Source: CAWIJJ01 sp963836425 | GTDB taxonomy: Bacteria; Acidobacteriota; Terriglobia; Bryobacterales; Bryobacteraceae | DNA length: 64,000 nucleotides | Assembly: GCA_963836425.1 (NCBI GenBank) | Contig: CAWIJJ010000019.1 | Coordinates: 58,423-122,422, forward strand | Direction of reading: 5' to 3' | Part shown: positions 49,269-57,427 of the stretch, piece after piece | Position numbering within the stretch: the stretch's first letter is position 1 | Layout: every line of letters begins with the position of its first letter | Translations under genes and position numbers: made by a program | The notes under the pieces: model-generated | The model's input: only the letters and a program-made list of their open reading frames with translations | Databases searched by the model: none | Told to the model about the DNA's origin: nothing

Positions 49269-50771
49269 TCAACGGTTGAATTCGGGCAATTCATCAAAAA
49301 GCGCCTGCTGGGGGCTACGCACACAGAACTCCTCGTAGCTGGGAAGATTTAGTTTAGGGCGGATTTCATTGTCGACTTGACGATCCGCAATCTCTTCGAT
49401 CGTGCTTGCAGGCAGATGACCCCAGCGGCGCCGAATTTCCCTGATCTTCGCGGAAACCAACCCATCCCTTTCACTGCCTGGAAGGCCCTGGAGATATCCC
49501 CGAACCTGGGCGCGGCAATATTCGTTGTATGCACTTTCCAACAGGAGCCGTTTTCTGGATTCTTCCACGCGGTTCTCCCTGTCTGCTTCCCGCACCTTCC
49601 TGCGGCCGGAGGTTTCAAAATTGTCTGGCGGCAGAATGCCCTGGCGAAGCAGGTATACATAGAACCCGGGAGGATTCTTAATTCCCGGCTTACATTTCCA
49701 GATAATGTGGTCTCCGTATTCGAGCTGATCCTGCACAGGCTGCCCCGGCGGTAAGGACCGGAGCAGGCGCTTCGCCTGGACTTGGTTGACGCCGCGTTTG
49801 GTCAACTCATGGAGAAGAGACGTCTCTCCGCCCTCAGTATTTGCGGTCGGACCGCTAGCGCGAATCATCTGGTCCCGGTAGAATTTGTGGCCGTGAGTCG
49901 CCACGAGCTTGTATTCCCGAGCGTCAGCTGTCAGCTGAATGGCCCAACTCGCCAGGTATCCGTAATGCGTCAACTCGGAGAGAGACGGTTCCAGTTGTCT
50001 GCGGATGAGGGAAAGATGCTTGTGACAGACAATGTCGAGAATTTCGCAGAGCTCCGTATACCGCTTTTCGAATTTTCCCTCGGCCCTGGACGCATAAAGC
50101 CAGACCTGTAAGAGCGGGACGAGGATCTTCGCGATTTGATTGCGGAGTTTACGGTAGGTCTCCAAGTCAACCGGCAGCAGATAATTACTGTTGATGTTTT
50201 CCAATTGCCACTCGGAAAGCCAGACGTAATTCTGGTCGGCAACGGTTCCATCTGGCAGGCTCGATCCCATCGTAACTGCCCGGTCAAAAACGTGAAACGT
50301 GTCGGACACCCACGTCTTCCGCCGCGCCATGTAGACGATCCCTTTGGAATTGATTCCTGTCAGGGTCATACGCTGCAGCCAGTCATGAACATCCTGGTAG
50401 TTGTTGCCGGCGTCTTTGATTCCGAGTACGGTCAACAGTTGCGTTGACGTGAACCCCACAGGATTTGAGATTTGTCCGATCCGGTTGCGGATCTGTTCGA
50501 GGAGTTTGTGAAATGCCAGATACTTGTCGAGGTCGGCGGTGGTTGGCAGTCCGTACTTGGCCGATGGCAGGATTGTGGCCTGGGCAGCCACGGTCTTGCC
50601 GTTTAGTTCGCGGTGAAAGAGGATGGTTTTTTCCCGAGCTTTGTCGCCGCGGTGCTTGGCCGGCGTGAAAAAACCCAGGGTGTTGAGATTCTTCTCGATT
50701 TTGACGAACTCGGCGGGTGGCGAAGCATTGGGAGAAGGTACACCAACAAGCGCTGTGTCAGGCTTTTTCAC
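49269..50771 (-). CDS. Plasmid-type replication initiator-like protein
   Basis: The 500-residue protein (GTG start at 50771) resembles replication initiators annotated as RepA-like in Acidobacteria: TILPSAKYGLPTTADLDKYL, SNPVGFTSTQLLTVLGIKD (winged-helix-like), SDTFHVFDRAVTMGSSLPDG, and QLENINSNYLLPVDLETYRK. The middle (LVPLLQVWLYASRAEGKFEK) and the basic C-terminal part (RREVRKREADRENR-like) fit a DNA-binding protein. The identification rests on motif memory and, more strongly, on the context: nine iteron-like repeats lie directly upstream. The frame is intact. Helicase-loading partners and ParA/ParB are not in the window. Confidence 0.7.
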   Translation of the reverse strand: MKKPDTALVGVPSPNASPPAEFVKIEKNLNTLGFFTPAKHRGDKAREKTILFHRELNGKTVAAQATILPSAKYGLPTTADLDKYLAFHKLLEQIRNRIGQISNPVGFTSTQLLTVLGIKDAGNNYQDVHDWLQRMTLTGINSKGIVYMARRKTWVSDTFHVFDRAVTMGSSLPDGTVADQNYVWLSEWQLENINSNYLLPVDLETYRKLRNQIAKILVPLLQVWLYASRAEGKFEKRYTELCEILDIVCHKHLSLIRRQLEPSLSELTHYGYLASWAIQLTADAREYKLVATHGHKFYRDQMIRASGPTANTEGGETSLLHELTKRGVNQVQAKRLLRSLPPGQPVQDQLEYGDHIIWKCKPGIKNPPGFYVYLLRQGILPPDNFETSGRRKVREADRENRVEESRKRLLLESAYNEYCRAQVRGYLQGLPGSERDGLVSAKIREIRRRWGHLPASTIEEIADRQVDNEIRPKLNLPSYEEFCVRSPQQALFDELPEFNR

Positions 50772-50835
50772 CGTGTTTCAGAATAATCGGGAACGGATCG
50801 GAGAGACAAGCTTTTGTTGGTGTTATCAAAAACAC

Positions 50836-50856
50836 TTGTCTAATACTGTCAGACAA
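50836..50856. promoter_or_regulatory. Inverted repeat upstream of the Rep-like gene
   Basis: TTGTCT (50836-50841) and AGACAA (50851-50856) form a dyad with a 9-bp centre, located 65 bp upstream of the rep start, between gene and iterons. It is a plausible operator for autorepression of rep or for the ribbon-helix-helix protein. Confidence 0.4.
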
Positions 50857-50909
50857 TCTCCTGTTTGCCGTTAACCATTTTGAAATCAATACATTATAAC
50901 CATAGTTCC

Positions 50910-51320
50910 TTGCTCCCAAGTACGGTATTTTTGATTCCGGGTACGGTGCCGGTTGTCTCCAGGTACGGCGTCTGTTGTTGCCGGGTACGGTTCTGATGAT
51001 TCCGGGTACGGTAAAGACGGGTGGTCCAAAAACAACCGTACCTGGAGTCAAGGCGAACCTAGGAGATTCTCGGCAAACTCAATTAAATAACAGGACTTGG
51101 AGTTGAATAGGTAGCCGCAAACGACCGTACCCGGGATCAAATCCGTAAGCGATGAACGGGGCTGTTGGCCGTGGCGAGCCCCCGGCCGCCGCCGTACCTG
51201 GAATCAATTACTGTAAAACTGTAATAAAGTAAAGATGTGCCATCGTACAAGTTCGCAGCGATTCTTCCAGTTCTTGAAACTCTGGCGGATTACCTCCGGA
51301 GCGACCGTACCTGGGATCAA
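50910..51320. repeat. Iteron-type replication origin: nine 17-bp repeats
   Basis: Five direct copies of a 17-mer with consensus TTGATTCCGGGTACGGT start at 50910, 50931, 50953, 50975 and 50996, spaced 21, 22, 22 and 21 bp, that is two helical turns. Four copies in inverted orientation (ACCGTACCTGGGATCAA type) start at 51035, 51124, 51191 and 51304. The core GGTACGG is nearly invariant. Between the inverted copies are AT-rich segments (for example AACTGTAATAAAGTAAAG, 51217-51234) that could be the melting region. The array lies between divergent rep and RHH genes, the classical layout of an iteron plasmid origin. Confidence 0.75.
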
Positions 51321-51454
51321 AATCTCCCTCTCGTAGGGGATGCTGTGAAGCTGTATTAGAGTGGAGGTGTATTATCATACCAGTTGACGGCCAACGCGCG
51401 GCGGAATCAATTCAGCCGCTAGCCCTACCGGGCCGCCAAGGGGATGGATCTCCA

Positions 51455-51640
51455 GTGAGCGATAGGGAGAAAGTTGTGAAAACAGCCAAAGTGACGCTGT
51501 ATGTCCGGCCGGATCAGGTGATGAAACTCGAGGAGATCCAGTTGGCCGAGCGGCGGAGGACGGGTACGCGGCCGGACAAATCGGACCTCGTGCAGGAAGC
51601 CCTGGACCTTCTCATACAGAAATACAGCAAAACCCAATAG
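51455..51640 (+). CDS. Small ribbon-helix-helix (CopG/Arc-like) protein
   Basis: The 61-residue protein (GTG start 51455, AAGGGG site upstream) has the RHH layout: a beta strand KVTLYVRPDQVMKLEEIQLA, a helix with RRRTGTRPDKSDLVQEALDL and a short tail. The basic strand residues would contact DNA as a dimer. Divergent from the Rep-like gene and just beyond the iterons, it is a likely copy-number, rep or partition regulator. No ParA or toxin partner is next to it. Confidence 0.72.
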   Translation: MSDREKVVKTAKVTLYVRPDQVMKLEEIQLAERRRTGTRPDKSDLVQEALDLLIQKYSKTQ

Positions 51641-51743
51641 TGTGCGGCCCCGGGATGGCTATTCGATATGCGCGATGAGGAATCCGGACGGAGAGGGCGC
51701 CCCGGAGTTAGTTGGAAGTAAGTAGCGGCGGTCGGAAATCATC

Positions 51744-51866
51744 TTACGCTACCTTCTGCTTCGGCGCAACATCTTTTTCGACCTTCTCATCCAAAATCGC
51801 TTTGAGTGCCCAAAGGTCCTTGTATCCCATGATGCGCCGGAAGCTTTTCTCCGTAATCTGCTGCTG
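51744..51866 (-). mobile_element. Possible transposase C-terminal remnant
   Basis: The minus strand codes QQQITEKSFRRIMGYKDLWA and LKAILDEKVEKDVAPKQKVA before a stop at 51744. The FRRIxGYKDLWxLKAxLD pattern resembles the tail of some IS256-related DDE transposases, but the catalytic parts are gone. The evidence is a motif resemblance only. Confidence 0.35.
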
Positions 51867-52031
51867 GATTACGTTGATCCGTCGGCACGCGAGAAACAAG
51901 TGCGGGCTGGGGAACGGCTGAACCATCTGTGGCTCGAAGGAGCGGGACGACTGAGTTGGCAGGTGCTTCATGAGTTCTACTGGAATGCGGTGAAAAAGAT
52001 GCGCCTGGAACCGGTGAGCGCCCGCGAGATC
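51855..52031 (+). pseudogene. Remnant of a PIN-domain (VapC-like) toxin gene
   Basis: One frame codes NLLLDYVDPSAREKQVRAGE followed by RLSWQVLHEFYWNAVKKM and VSAREI. This matches the first half of VapC-type PIN proteins, in which D-x-N-x-L-L-Y-A-x-D and Q-V-L-x-E-F-Y-x-N are conserved. The first metal-binding Asp and the whole second half are missing. The remnant overlaps, on the other strand, the transposase-like tail, so an insertion may have cut it. Confidence 0.55.
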
Positions 52032-52458
52032 GCATGCCTTACTCTTCCCCGCCCCGGCAACTCCGCGAGGCGGCAGCTCTGGCACCGCGCCGGCGGCCCG
52101 TCTAACCTTCCGTGTCGTTCCAACCGCAGCCCGTTCCGTACCCCTGTCCCTCTTTGAGGCCCTCGGCCGATTCACCGGTGCCGTTCACGACGCAATTTAC
52201 GGTAAAATCCGGGCCGGTTCATGGCTGGCAGCCGGCTCTCTCGCCGATGCCGGCCAACGCCGTGGATGTACCGATCCTGCAAAGAATTAAGAGCATCCGC
52301 GAGATGTGGAACCGGACCGTCTCCCTCCTTTAACTGGAAATTCTCTTGTCCGGAATGTACCCAGCGTCGAGCATTACAAACGGGGTCTGGATTGTTTGAA
52401 CACCATTCGCCGCCGGGCGAGGAGGTGGTTGTGTATGACCTCTCATCAGGAGATCGCT

Positions 52459-55400
52459 ATGAACACAGGAAGGATTGCAGGGAGCACGCGTGCGCACAAC
52501 GCCGGACGGCTACTGATCGGGTTGGCCTGGATTGCCTCATGCTGCGGCCTCTTTGGGCAAGCCGACCGCGGCACCATCGAAGGGACAGTCACCGACCCGA
52601 GTGGCGCCGCCGTGCCTAGCGCCCAGATCCAAGTGGTGAATATCGAGACGAACAGCAAACTCGATTTTTCCACGAATGAACTCGGAAACTACCTGGCACC
52701 GAACCTCCCCGTGGGCTCCTACCGGATGGTGGTCCAGAAAGAGGGGTTCCGTTCCATGGTGCGGGAACCAATTCTTGTCCGGGCGCAGAGCAGCTCGCGT
52801 GTGGACTTCAGCTTCCAGATCGGCGCAGTGTCGGATGCCGTCAGCATCACCGCCGAGGCGCCGCTGCTGGATGTCTCAGCCACCACGGCGCCCAGCAATC
52901 TGAGCGATAAGTTCATCGACGATCTGCCGATGATTGTCTTCGGCGAGAAGCGAAACATCACAGACAACTTGCGATTCCTGCCGGGAAACACCTCGAGCAA
53001 TGGGAGTTTAAACAGCGGCGAGCCGTCGGAGTCGTGGTCGGGCCGAGTGAATTCGGCGCTCCAGGGTGCCACCGAGATTTTCATCGACGGCGCCCCCTCC
53101 AGCGAGTGGAGCACACGCCGGGGTTCCGTTCTGGAGAATGGCCCGGTAGTGGAAGCGGTGGCGGAGTACACGGTGGTCGCCAACGCATTCAATGCCGAAT
53201 ACGGTGGTTTCGGGAGCTGGTTTACCACGGTGACGATGAAGTCCGGCACCAACACCGTACATGGAAAAGTCTACGATTACTTCGGAAACGACAAATTGAA
53301 CGCCCGCAGCTTCTTCCAGGGGCCCGTAAAGCAGAAACTGCGGCAGAACGAAGGCGGCTTCCAGGTGGGCGGCCCGGTGTACATCCCTAAGGTGTACGAC
53401 GGCCGCAACAAGACCTTCCTGTTCTTCAGCCAAGGCTTGTACTATGCTCGTTTCGGGGGCGTCGGAGGTCTGCAGACCGTTCCCCGCGCCGATTTCAAAG
53501 CCGGCGATTTCAGCAATTTCCTGGATGCGTCGGGCAAGCAGATTCCGATTTTCGATCCGTCCACAACCAGGTCGGACGGCAAAGGCAGCTTCGTCCGCGA
53601 TCAGTTTCCCGGCAACCGAATCCCCACCGCCCAGATCAGCCCGGTTTCGGCTAAGATTGTGGCCCTTTTGCCGGATCCGGACATTCCGGGCAAGCAGACC
53701 AGCAACTGGTATAACCGGACCGGAGCCTTCCCCTCCTTCAACACCTTTACTTCCATAGCGAAGCTGGACCACAGCGTTTCCACGAAGCAAAAGATCTCGG
53801 TCACATACCAGAACGAATGGCGGCCCAGGCTTATCAACAACAGCGGTTGGGGGTGGTCGGCCAAAAGCGTGGCGGGGCTGCCGGACGAGCCGGATGTTCT
53901 GGAGGGCTTCCAACTGCAGACGGTGACAAGCCAGACCTGGCGTGTCAACCACGACTATATTTTCAGTCCGAGTCTGCTCAACCACCTCACCCTGGGCGCC
54001 GACCGCTACGTGAATCCGTTTCGCAACACCAGCGTTGGAAAGGGTTGGGACAAGGCGCTTGGCATCACCGGAATGACGGACGACCTCGGCGCGTTTCCGG
54101 CTGTCAATTTCAGCGGCGGCACGGGATCTCCCACCAACCTGGGCCTGACCAGCAACGGATTGGGTGCTCAGACTCGCTTCTCCATCAGCGAGAATCTGAC
54201 CTGGATCCGCGGACGCCACACCTTGAAATTCGGGTTGTATCACTGGCGCTACGCCAACAACAGCAGAAGCCAGTCGAACACTGCAGGTACGTTCAATTTC
54301 AGCAACCAGATGACCAGCCAGCCGGACGCCACGTCGTCGCAGTTATCGAGTTGGGGCAGTTCCGTGGCCAGCTTCCTGTTGGGCGAATTGAGCGGAGCCA
54401 ACATGACCTTGCAGAGCACCACCGGTTACCGGTTCCAATCCTATGGTCTCTTCGCACAGGATGACTTCCGGCTAACCTCCAATCTGACGCTGTCCTACGG
54501 CCTGCGCTGGGACGTTGCGCCCCGGCCTAATGAGGTGCAGGACAAGATGAGCTCCTTCAGCCCCACCGCGATGAACCCGGTCGGGATCAACGGCGCTTTA
54601 ATCTTCGCCGGCGAGGGACCCGGACGCGCCGGTACGCGGTTTGTGGAGACGTGGATGAGAGGCTTCGCTCCGCGCCTGGGTGTAGCGTACTCGGTGAATC
54701 CCAAAACGATCATCCGCGCGTCGGGGGGGATCTACTATTCCGACCAGGCCGACAGCGGGGGGTACACGGCCGGGTTTACGGCGAGCCCGTCTTTTAATTC
54801 GCCGGACGGCTACACGCCGGTTTACAACTGGGGCACGGCCACCTTCCCGCAAAATTACAACCGGCCGCCCCAACTGATACCGCAGTTCCAAAACAACCAA
54901 AGCATCACCTGGCTGGTTCCGAGCGGCACAAGGCTGCCGCAGATTCTGAGCTGGACATTCGCGATCCAGAGGCAACTGAGAGCCAATCTGAGCCTGGATG
55001 TGGCGTATATCGGGAGCCACTCGACCCATCTGGCGGCCGGAACAGATTTCAACTATGTGGACCAGCGGTACCTTTCGCTCGGCAGTCTGCTGTTGCAGCC
55101 GGCAAACTCGGCCGCGGCCGCCGCTGCCGGGATCACGCTGCCGTTCCCGACCTTCATGAGCGTCATGACCTCGAAGAACAACGTGGCGCAGGCGCTCATG
55201 CCCTGGCCGCAATACACGTCGGTGGGGACCGGCAGCACCAACGATCCGGTGGGCAAGGCCCACTTCAACTCATTGCAGGTTAAGGTGACCAAGCGATACT
55301 CCAGCGGCCTGACGGTGCTCGCGTTCTGGAGTTGGATGAAAAATATGAGCAGCCTGCAGGGCCGCCAATACACGCCTTACCGCCCGGTAACCTACAGCGG

Positions 55401-55974
55401 CGATTCGCCACCGCATTCGTTTGTGGCCAACTTCAGCTACGAACTGCCTTTCGGGCCGCAGAAGAAGTATCTCAAATCGAGCCATCCGGCGTTGCAGTGG
55501 CTGGCCGGGGGCTGGAACGTGGCCGGCTACATGCGGTACACCAGCGGCTCTGCTATGGGCTTCAGCGCATCCAATAACCTTTCGGTTCTGGGTTACCCGA
55601 ACAAATTCTCCACGTACATGCCCGGGGTGGGGATCTTCGGCCAAACCAATCCGCGCGACTTCGACCCGGCGGTGGACCGGTATTTCGCGCAGGCCGGCGC
55701 TTTCGTGACGCCTCCGTCCTACGCGTTCGGCAACACCGCTCCCACGCTCGACTGGGTGCGCGGGTGGACGCAGAAGGCAGAGTCGTTCTCGATCGGCAAA
55801 GCCATCCCGGTCAAGGAAAAGGTGCGGGCGCAGTTCCGTGCGGACATTAATAACCCGTTCAATTTTGTCCGCTGGAACAATCCCAACACCAGCATCACCA
55901 GCGCCGATTATGGAAGAGTGACCGGGTCGGCCGAAGGAAGGAAGATACAGCTCTACTTGGCCGTGGAATTCTGA
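52459..55974 (+). CDS. Oar-like TonB-dependent receptor with carboxypeptidase-regulatory-like N-terminal domain
   Basis: The ATG at 52459 follows AGGAG by six bases. The 1171-residue protein has a signal peptide (LLIGLAWIASCCGLFGQA), a CarboxypepD_reg-like domain (RGTIEGTVTDPSGAAVPSAQ, NYLAPNLPVGSYRMVVQKEG), a plug-like part (VEAVAEYTVVANAFNAEYGG) and a long beta-barrel ending in an aromatic (QLYLAVEF), the outer-membrane insertion signal. It belongs to the large acidobacterial group of Oar-type receptors that import or bind glycans. It stands directly upstream of a secreted amylase-family enzyme, which suggests oligosaccharide uptake. No TonB box was verified. Confidence 0.9.
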   Translation: MNTGRIAGSTRAHNAGRLLIGLAWIASCCGLFGQADRGTIEGTVTDPSGAAVPSAQIQVVNIETNSKLDFSTNELGNYLAPNLPVGSYRMVVQKEGFRSMVREPILVRAQSSSRVDFSFQIGAVSDAVSITAEAPLLDVSATTAPSNLSDKFIDDLPMIVFGEKRNITDNLRFLPGNTSSNGSLNSGEPSESWSGRVNSALQGATEIFIDGAPSSEWSTRRGSVLENGPVVEAVAEYTVVANAFNAEYGGFGSWFTTVTMKSGTNTVHGKVYDYFGNDKLNARSFFQGPVKQKLRQNEGGFQVGGPVYIPKVYDGRNKTFLFFSQGLYYARFGGVGGLQTVPRADFKAGDFSNFLDASGKQIPIFDPSTTRSDGKGSFVRDQFPGNRIPTAQISPVSAKIVALLPDPDIPGKQTSNWYNRTGAFPSFNTFTSIAKLDHSVSTKQKISVTYQNEWRPRLINNSGWGWSAKSVAGLPDEPDVLEGFQLQTVTSQTWRVNHDYIFSPSLLNHLTLGADRYVNPFRNTSVGKGWDKALGITGMTDDLGAFPAVNFSGGTGSPTNLGLTSNGLGAQTRFSISENLTWIRGRHTLKFGLYHWRYANNSRSQSNTAGTFNFSNQMTSQPDATSSQLSSWGSSVASFLLGELSGANMTLQSTTGYRFQSYGLFAQDDFRLTSNLTLSYGLRWDVAPRPNEVQDKMSSFSPTAMNPVGINGALIFAGEGPGRAGTRFVETWMRGFAPRLGVAYSVNPKTIIRASGGIYYSDQADSGGYTAGFTASPSFNSPDGYTPVYNWGTATFPQNYNRPPQLIPQFQNNQSITWLVPSGTRLPQILSWTFAIQRQLRANLSLDVAYIGSHSTHLAAGTDFNYVDQRYLSLGSLLLQPANSAAAAAAGITLPFPTFMSVMTSKNNVAQALMPWPQYTSVGTGSTNDPVGKAHFNSLQVKVTKRYSSGLTVLAFWSWMKNMSSLQGRQYTPYRPVTYSGDSPPHSFVANFSYELPFGPQKKYLKSSHPALQWLAGGWNVAGYMRYTSGSAMGFSASNNLSVLGYPNKFSTYMPGVGIFGQTNPRDFDPAVDRYFAQAGAFVTPPSYAFGNTAPTLDWVRGWTQKAESFSIGKAIPVKEKVRAQFRADINNPFNFVRWNNPNTSITSADYGRVTGSAEGRKIQLYLAVEF

Positions 55975-55994
55975 GCGTGGAGAGTTGGACGGAG

Positions 55995-57383
55995 ATGAAC
56001 ATGGTCCGCAGAACCTTTCTCTGCTTTGTTCTGGCACTCTCGCCCAGCGTTGTGTTGCTGGGGCAGAGTCCTTCGGCAGCATCGCAGAATGCGCGTGCGG
56101 CCCCGGATTTCGTCAGCCGTGCGGTGATCTATCAGATCTGGATGCGCTCCTTCACGCCGGAGGGAACGCTGAGGGCCACGGCGGCGCACCTGCCGTATAT
56201 CGCCGACCTCGGCGCTACCATCGTATATCTGAGCCCGATCAACGTCCACGGCTATCCTTCTGTCTTCGGGCCATCGACGCCATACGAGATCAAAGACTAC
56301 GACCGCATCGACCCGGAGTACGGTTCGGAGGCGCGCCTCAAGGACCTGGTCGAACAGGCGCATAAGTTGGGCCTCAAAGTGATCATGGACATCGTCTATG
56401 CCCACAGCGCCAACGACTGCGTCCTGCTGGACCGGCCGGCGTGGTATCAGCGCACGCCGGACGGCAAGCTGAAGATGTCGCGGTGGCACACCCCCATGCC
56501 GGATTACACAAACCCGCAAGTGCGGGAGTATTTTCGCAACAACATGCTGCACTGGGTCCGGGACGTTGGCATCGACGGCTTCCGGGCCGACGTGGCCGGG
56601 GGTGTTCCCGCGGATTTCTGGGACCAGGCGCGCGAGGCGATGGACAAATTCAACCCCAACGTGATCATGCTGGCAGAAGCGGATCTGCCGGAACACCAGC
56701 TCAAAGCGTTCGACATCAGCTACAACTTTCCGTATTACGCGGCGCTGCAGGCGGTGGTGGTGAACGGCGAATCGGCCGAGCGGATCCGGCAGCAGTGGGA
56801 GAAGTTCCGGGCGAGTTTCCCGCGCGGCGCGCGTTTTCTGCATCTGAACGACAATCACGACCGGTTTCGCGCGGACGTCGTGTTTGGCGAGAAAGCTGCG
56901 CTGGCGACATCGGTGCTGAATTTCACGCTGGATGGGATTCCGTTCCTGTATAACGGCGAGGAGATCGGCGACACCACCGCACCGCATCAGCAGGCGCACT
57001 ATCCGATCCGGTGGGAAATCTGGAAACCGGAAGAGGACCGCCGCACCAGCCCCGCCCGGCAGCAGGAGATCAAGCTGCGCTTTTATAAGCGGCTCGTTCA
57101 GATGCGGCGCGAGGAGGCAGCGCTTACTTCGGGCGAGTTGACGTGGGTGAACAACAGCAACCTCGACGGCGTGGTCAGCTTCACGCGCAAGAAGGGGAAC
57201 GACGAAATCCTGGTGGTGGTGAATCTGACCAACCGCCAAACCAACGTGCAGGTGGACGTGCCGGCGGCGAATTACGCCAGTGCGCGGGACCTGGTGAAGA
57301 ATCGCCCGATGCCCGCTTCGCTCTCGCCGGATCAGTTCCGTTGCCATCTGGGAGCCTTCGATTACGTGGTGGCGAAGCGGTAA
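55995..57383 (+). CDS. Secreted glycoside hydrolase family 13 (alpha-amylase-like) enzyme
   Basis: A signal peptide (VRRTFLCFVLALSPSVVLLG) precedes a GH13 (beta/alpha)8 barrel. All catalytic regions are visible: region I VIMDIVYAHSAND, region II DGFRADVAGG (nucleophile Asp), region III IMLAEADLPE (acid/base Glu) and region IV FLHLNDNHD (transition-state Asp). The C-terminal beta-sandwich (GVVSFTRKKGNDEILVVVNL) is short. Starts at 55995 or 56001 are both possible; GGAG at 55990 favours the second. It begins 20 bp after the TonB receptor stop, so they are an operon for alpha-glucan degradation; the exact specificity (amylase, neopullulanase, trehalose-related) is unknown. Confidence 0.88.
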   Translation: MNMVRRTFLCFVLALSPSVVLLGQSPSAASQNARAAPDFVSRAVIYQIWMRSFTPEGTLRATAAHLPYIADLGATIVYLSPINVHGYPSVFGPSTPYEIKDYDRIDPEYGSEARLKDLVEQAHKLGLKVIMDIVYAHSANDCVLLDRPAWYQRTPDGKLKMSRWHTPMPDYTNPQVREYFRNNMLHWVRDVGIDGFRADVAGGVPADFWDQAREAMDKFNPNVIMLAEADLPEHQLKAFDISYNFPYYAALQAVVVNGESAERIRQQWEKFRASFPRGARFLHLNDNHDRFRADVVFGEKAALATSVLNFTLDGIPFLYNGEEIGDTTAPHQQAHYPIRWEIWKPEEDRRTSPARQQEIKLRFYKRLVQMRREEAALTSGELTWVNNSNLDGVVSFTRKKGNDEILVVVNLTNRQTNVQVDVPAANYASARDLVKNRPMPASLSPDQFRCHLGAFDYVVAKR

Positions 57384-57427
57384 CCGCGGCCCGCCGCGCG
57401 GTGCTACAGTATGCGCGTTCGAAGGTT

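Larger units (their letters stand above)
51641..52458. other. Region of gene remnants upstream of the TonB receptor
   Basis: Apart from the two remnants described (51744-51866 and 51855-52031) no real gene is seen. The 3' part holds the leader of the TonB receptor gene, with AGGAG (52448-52452) six bases before its ATG. No clear terminator or promoter was recognised. Confidence 0.5.

Noticed and set aside
50910..51320. CRISPR array
   Set aside because: The repeats are only 17 bp with 4-5 bp between direct copies, and part of them is inverted; this is the form of iterons, and no cas genes are present.
55953..57347. 464-codon minus-strand frame over the GH13 gene
   Set aside because: Antisense shadow; the plus strand contains all GH13 catalytic motifs in order.
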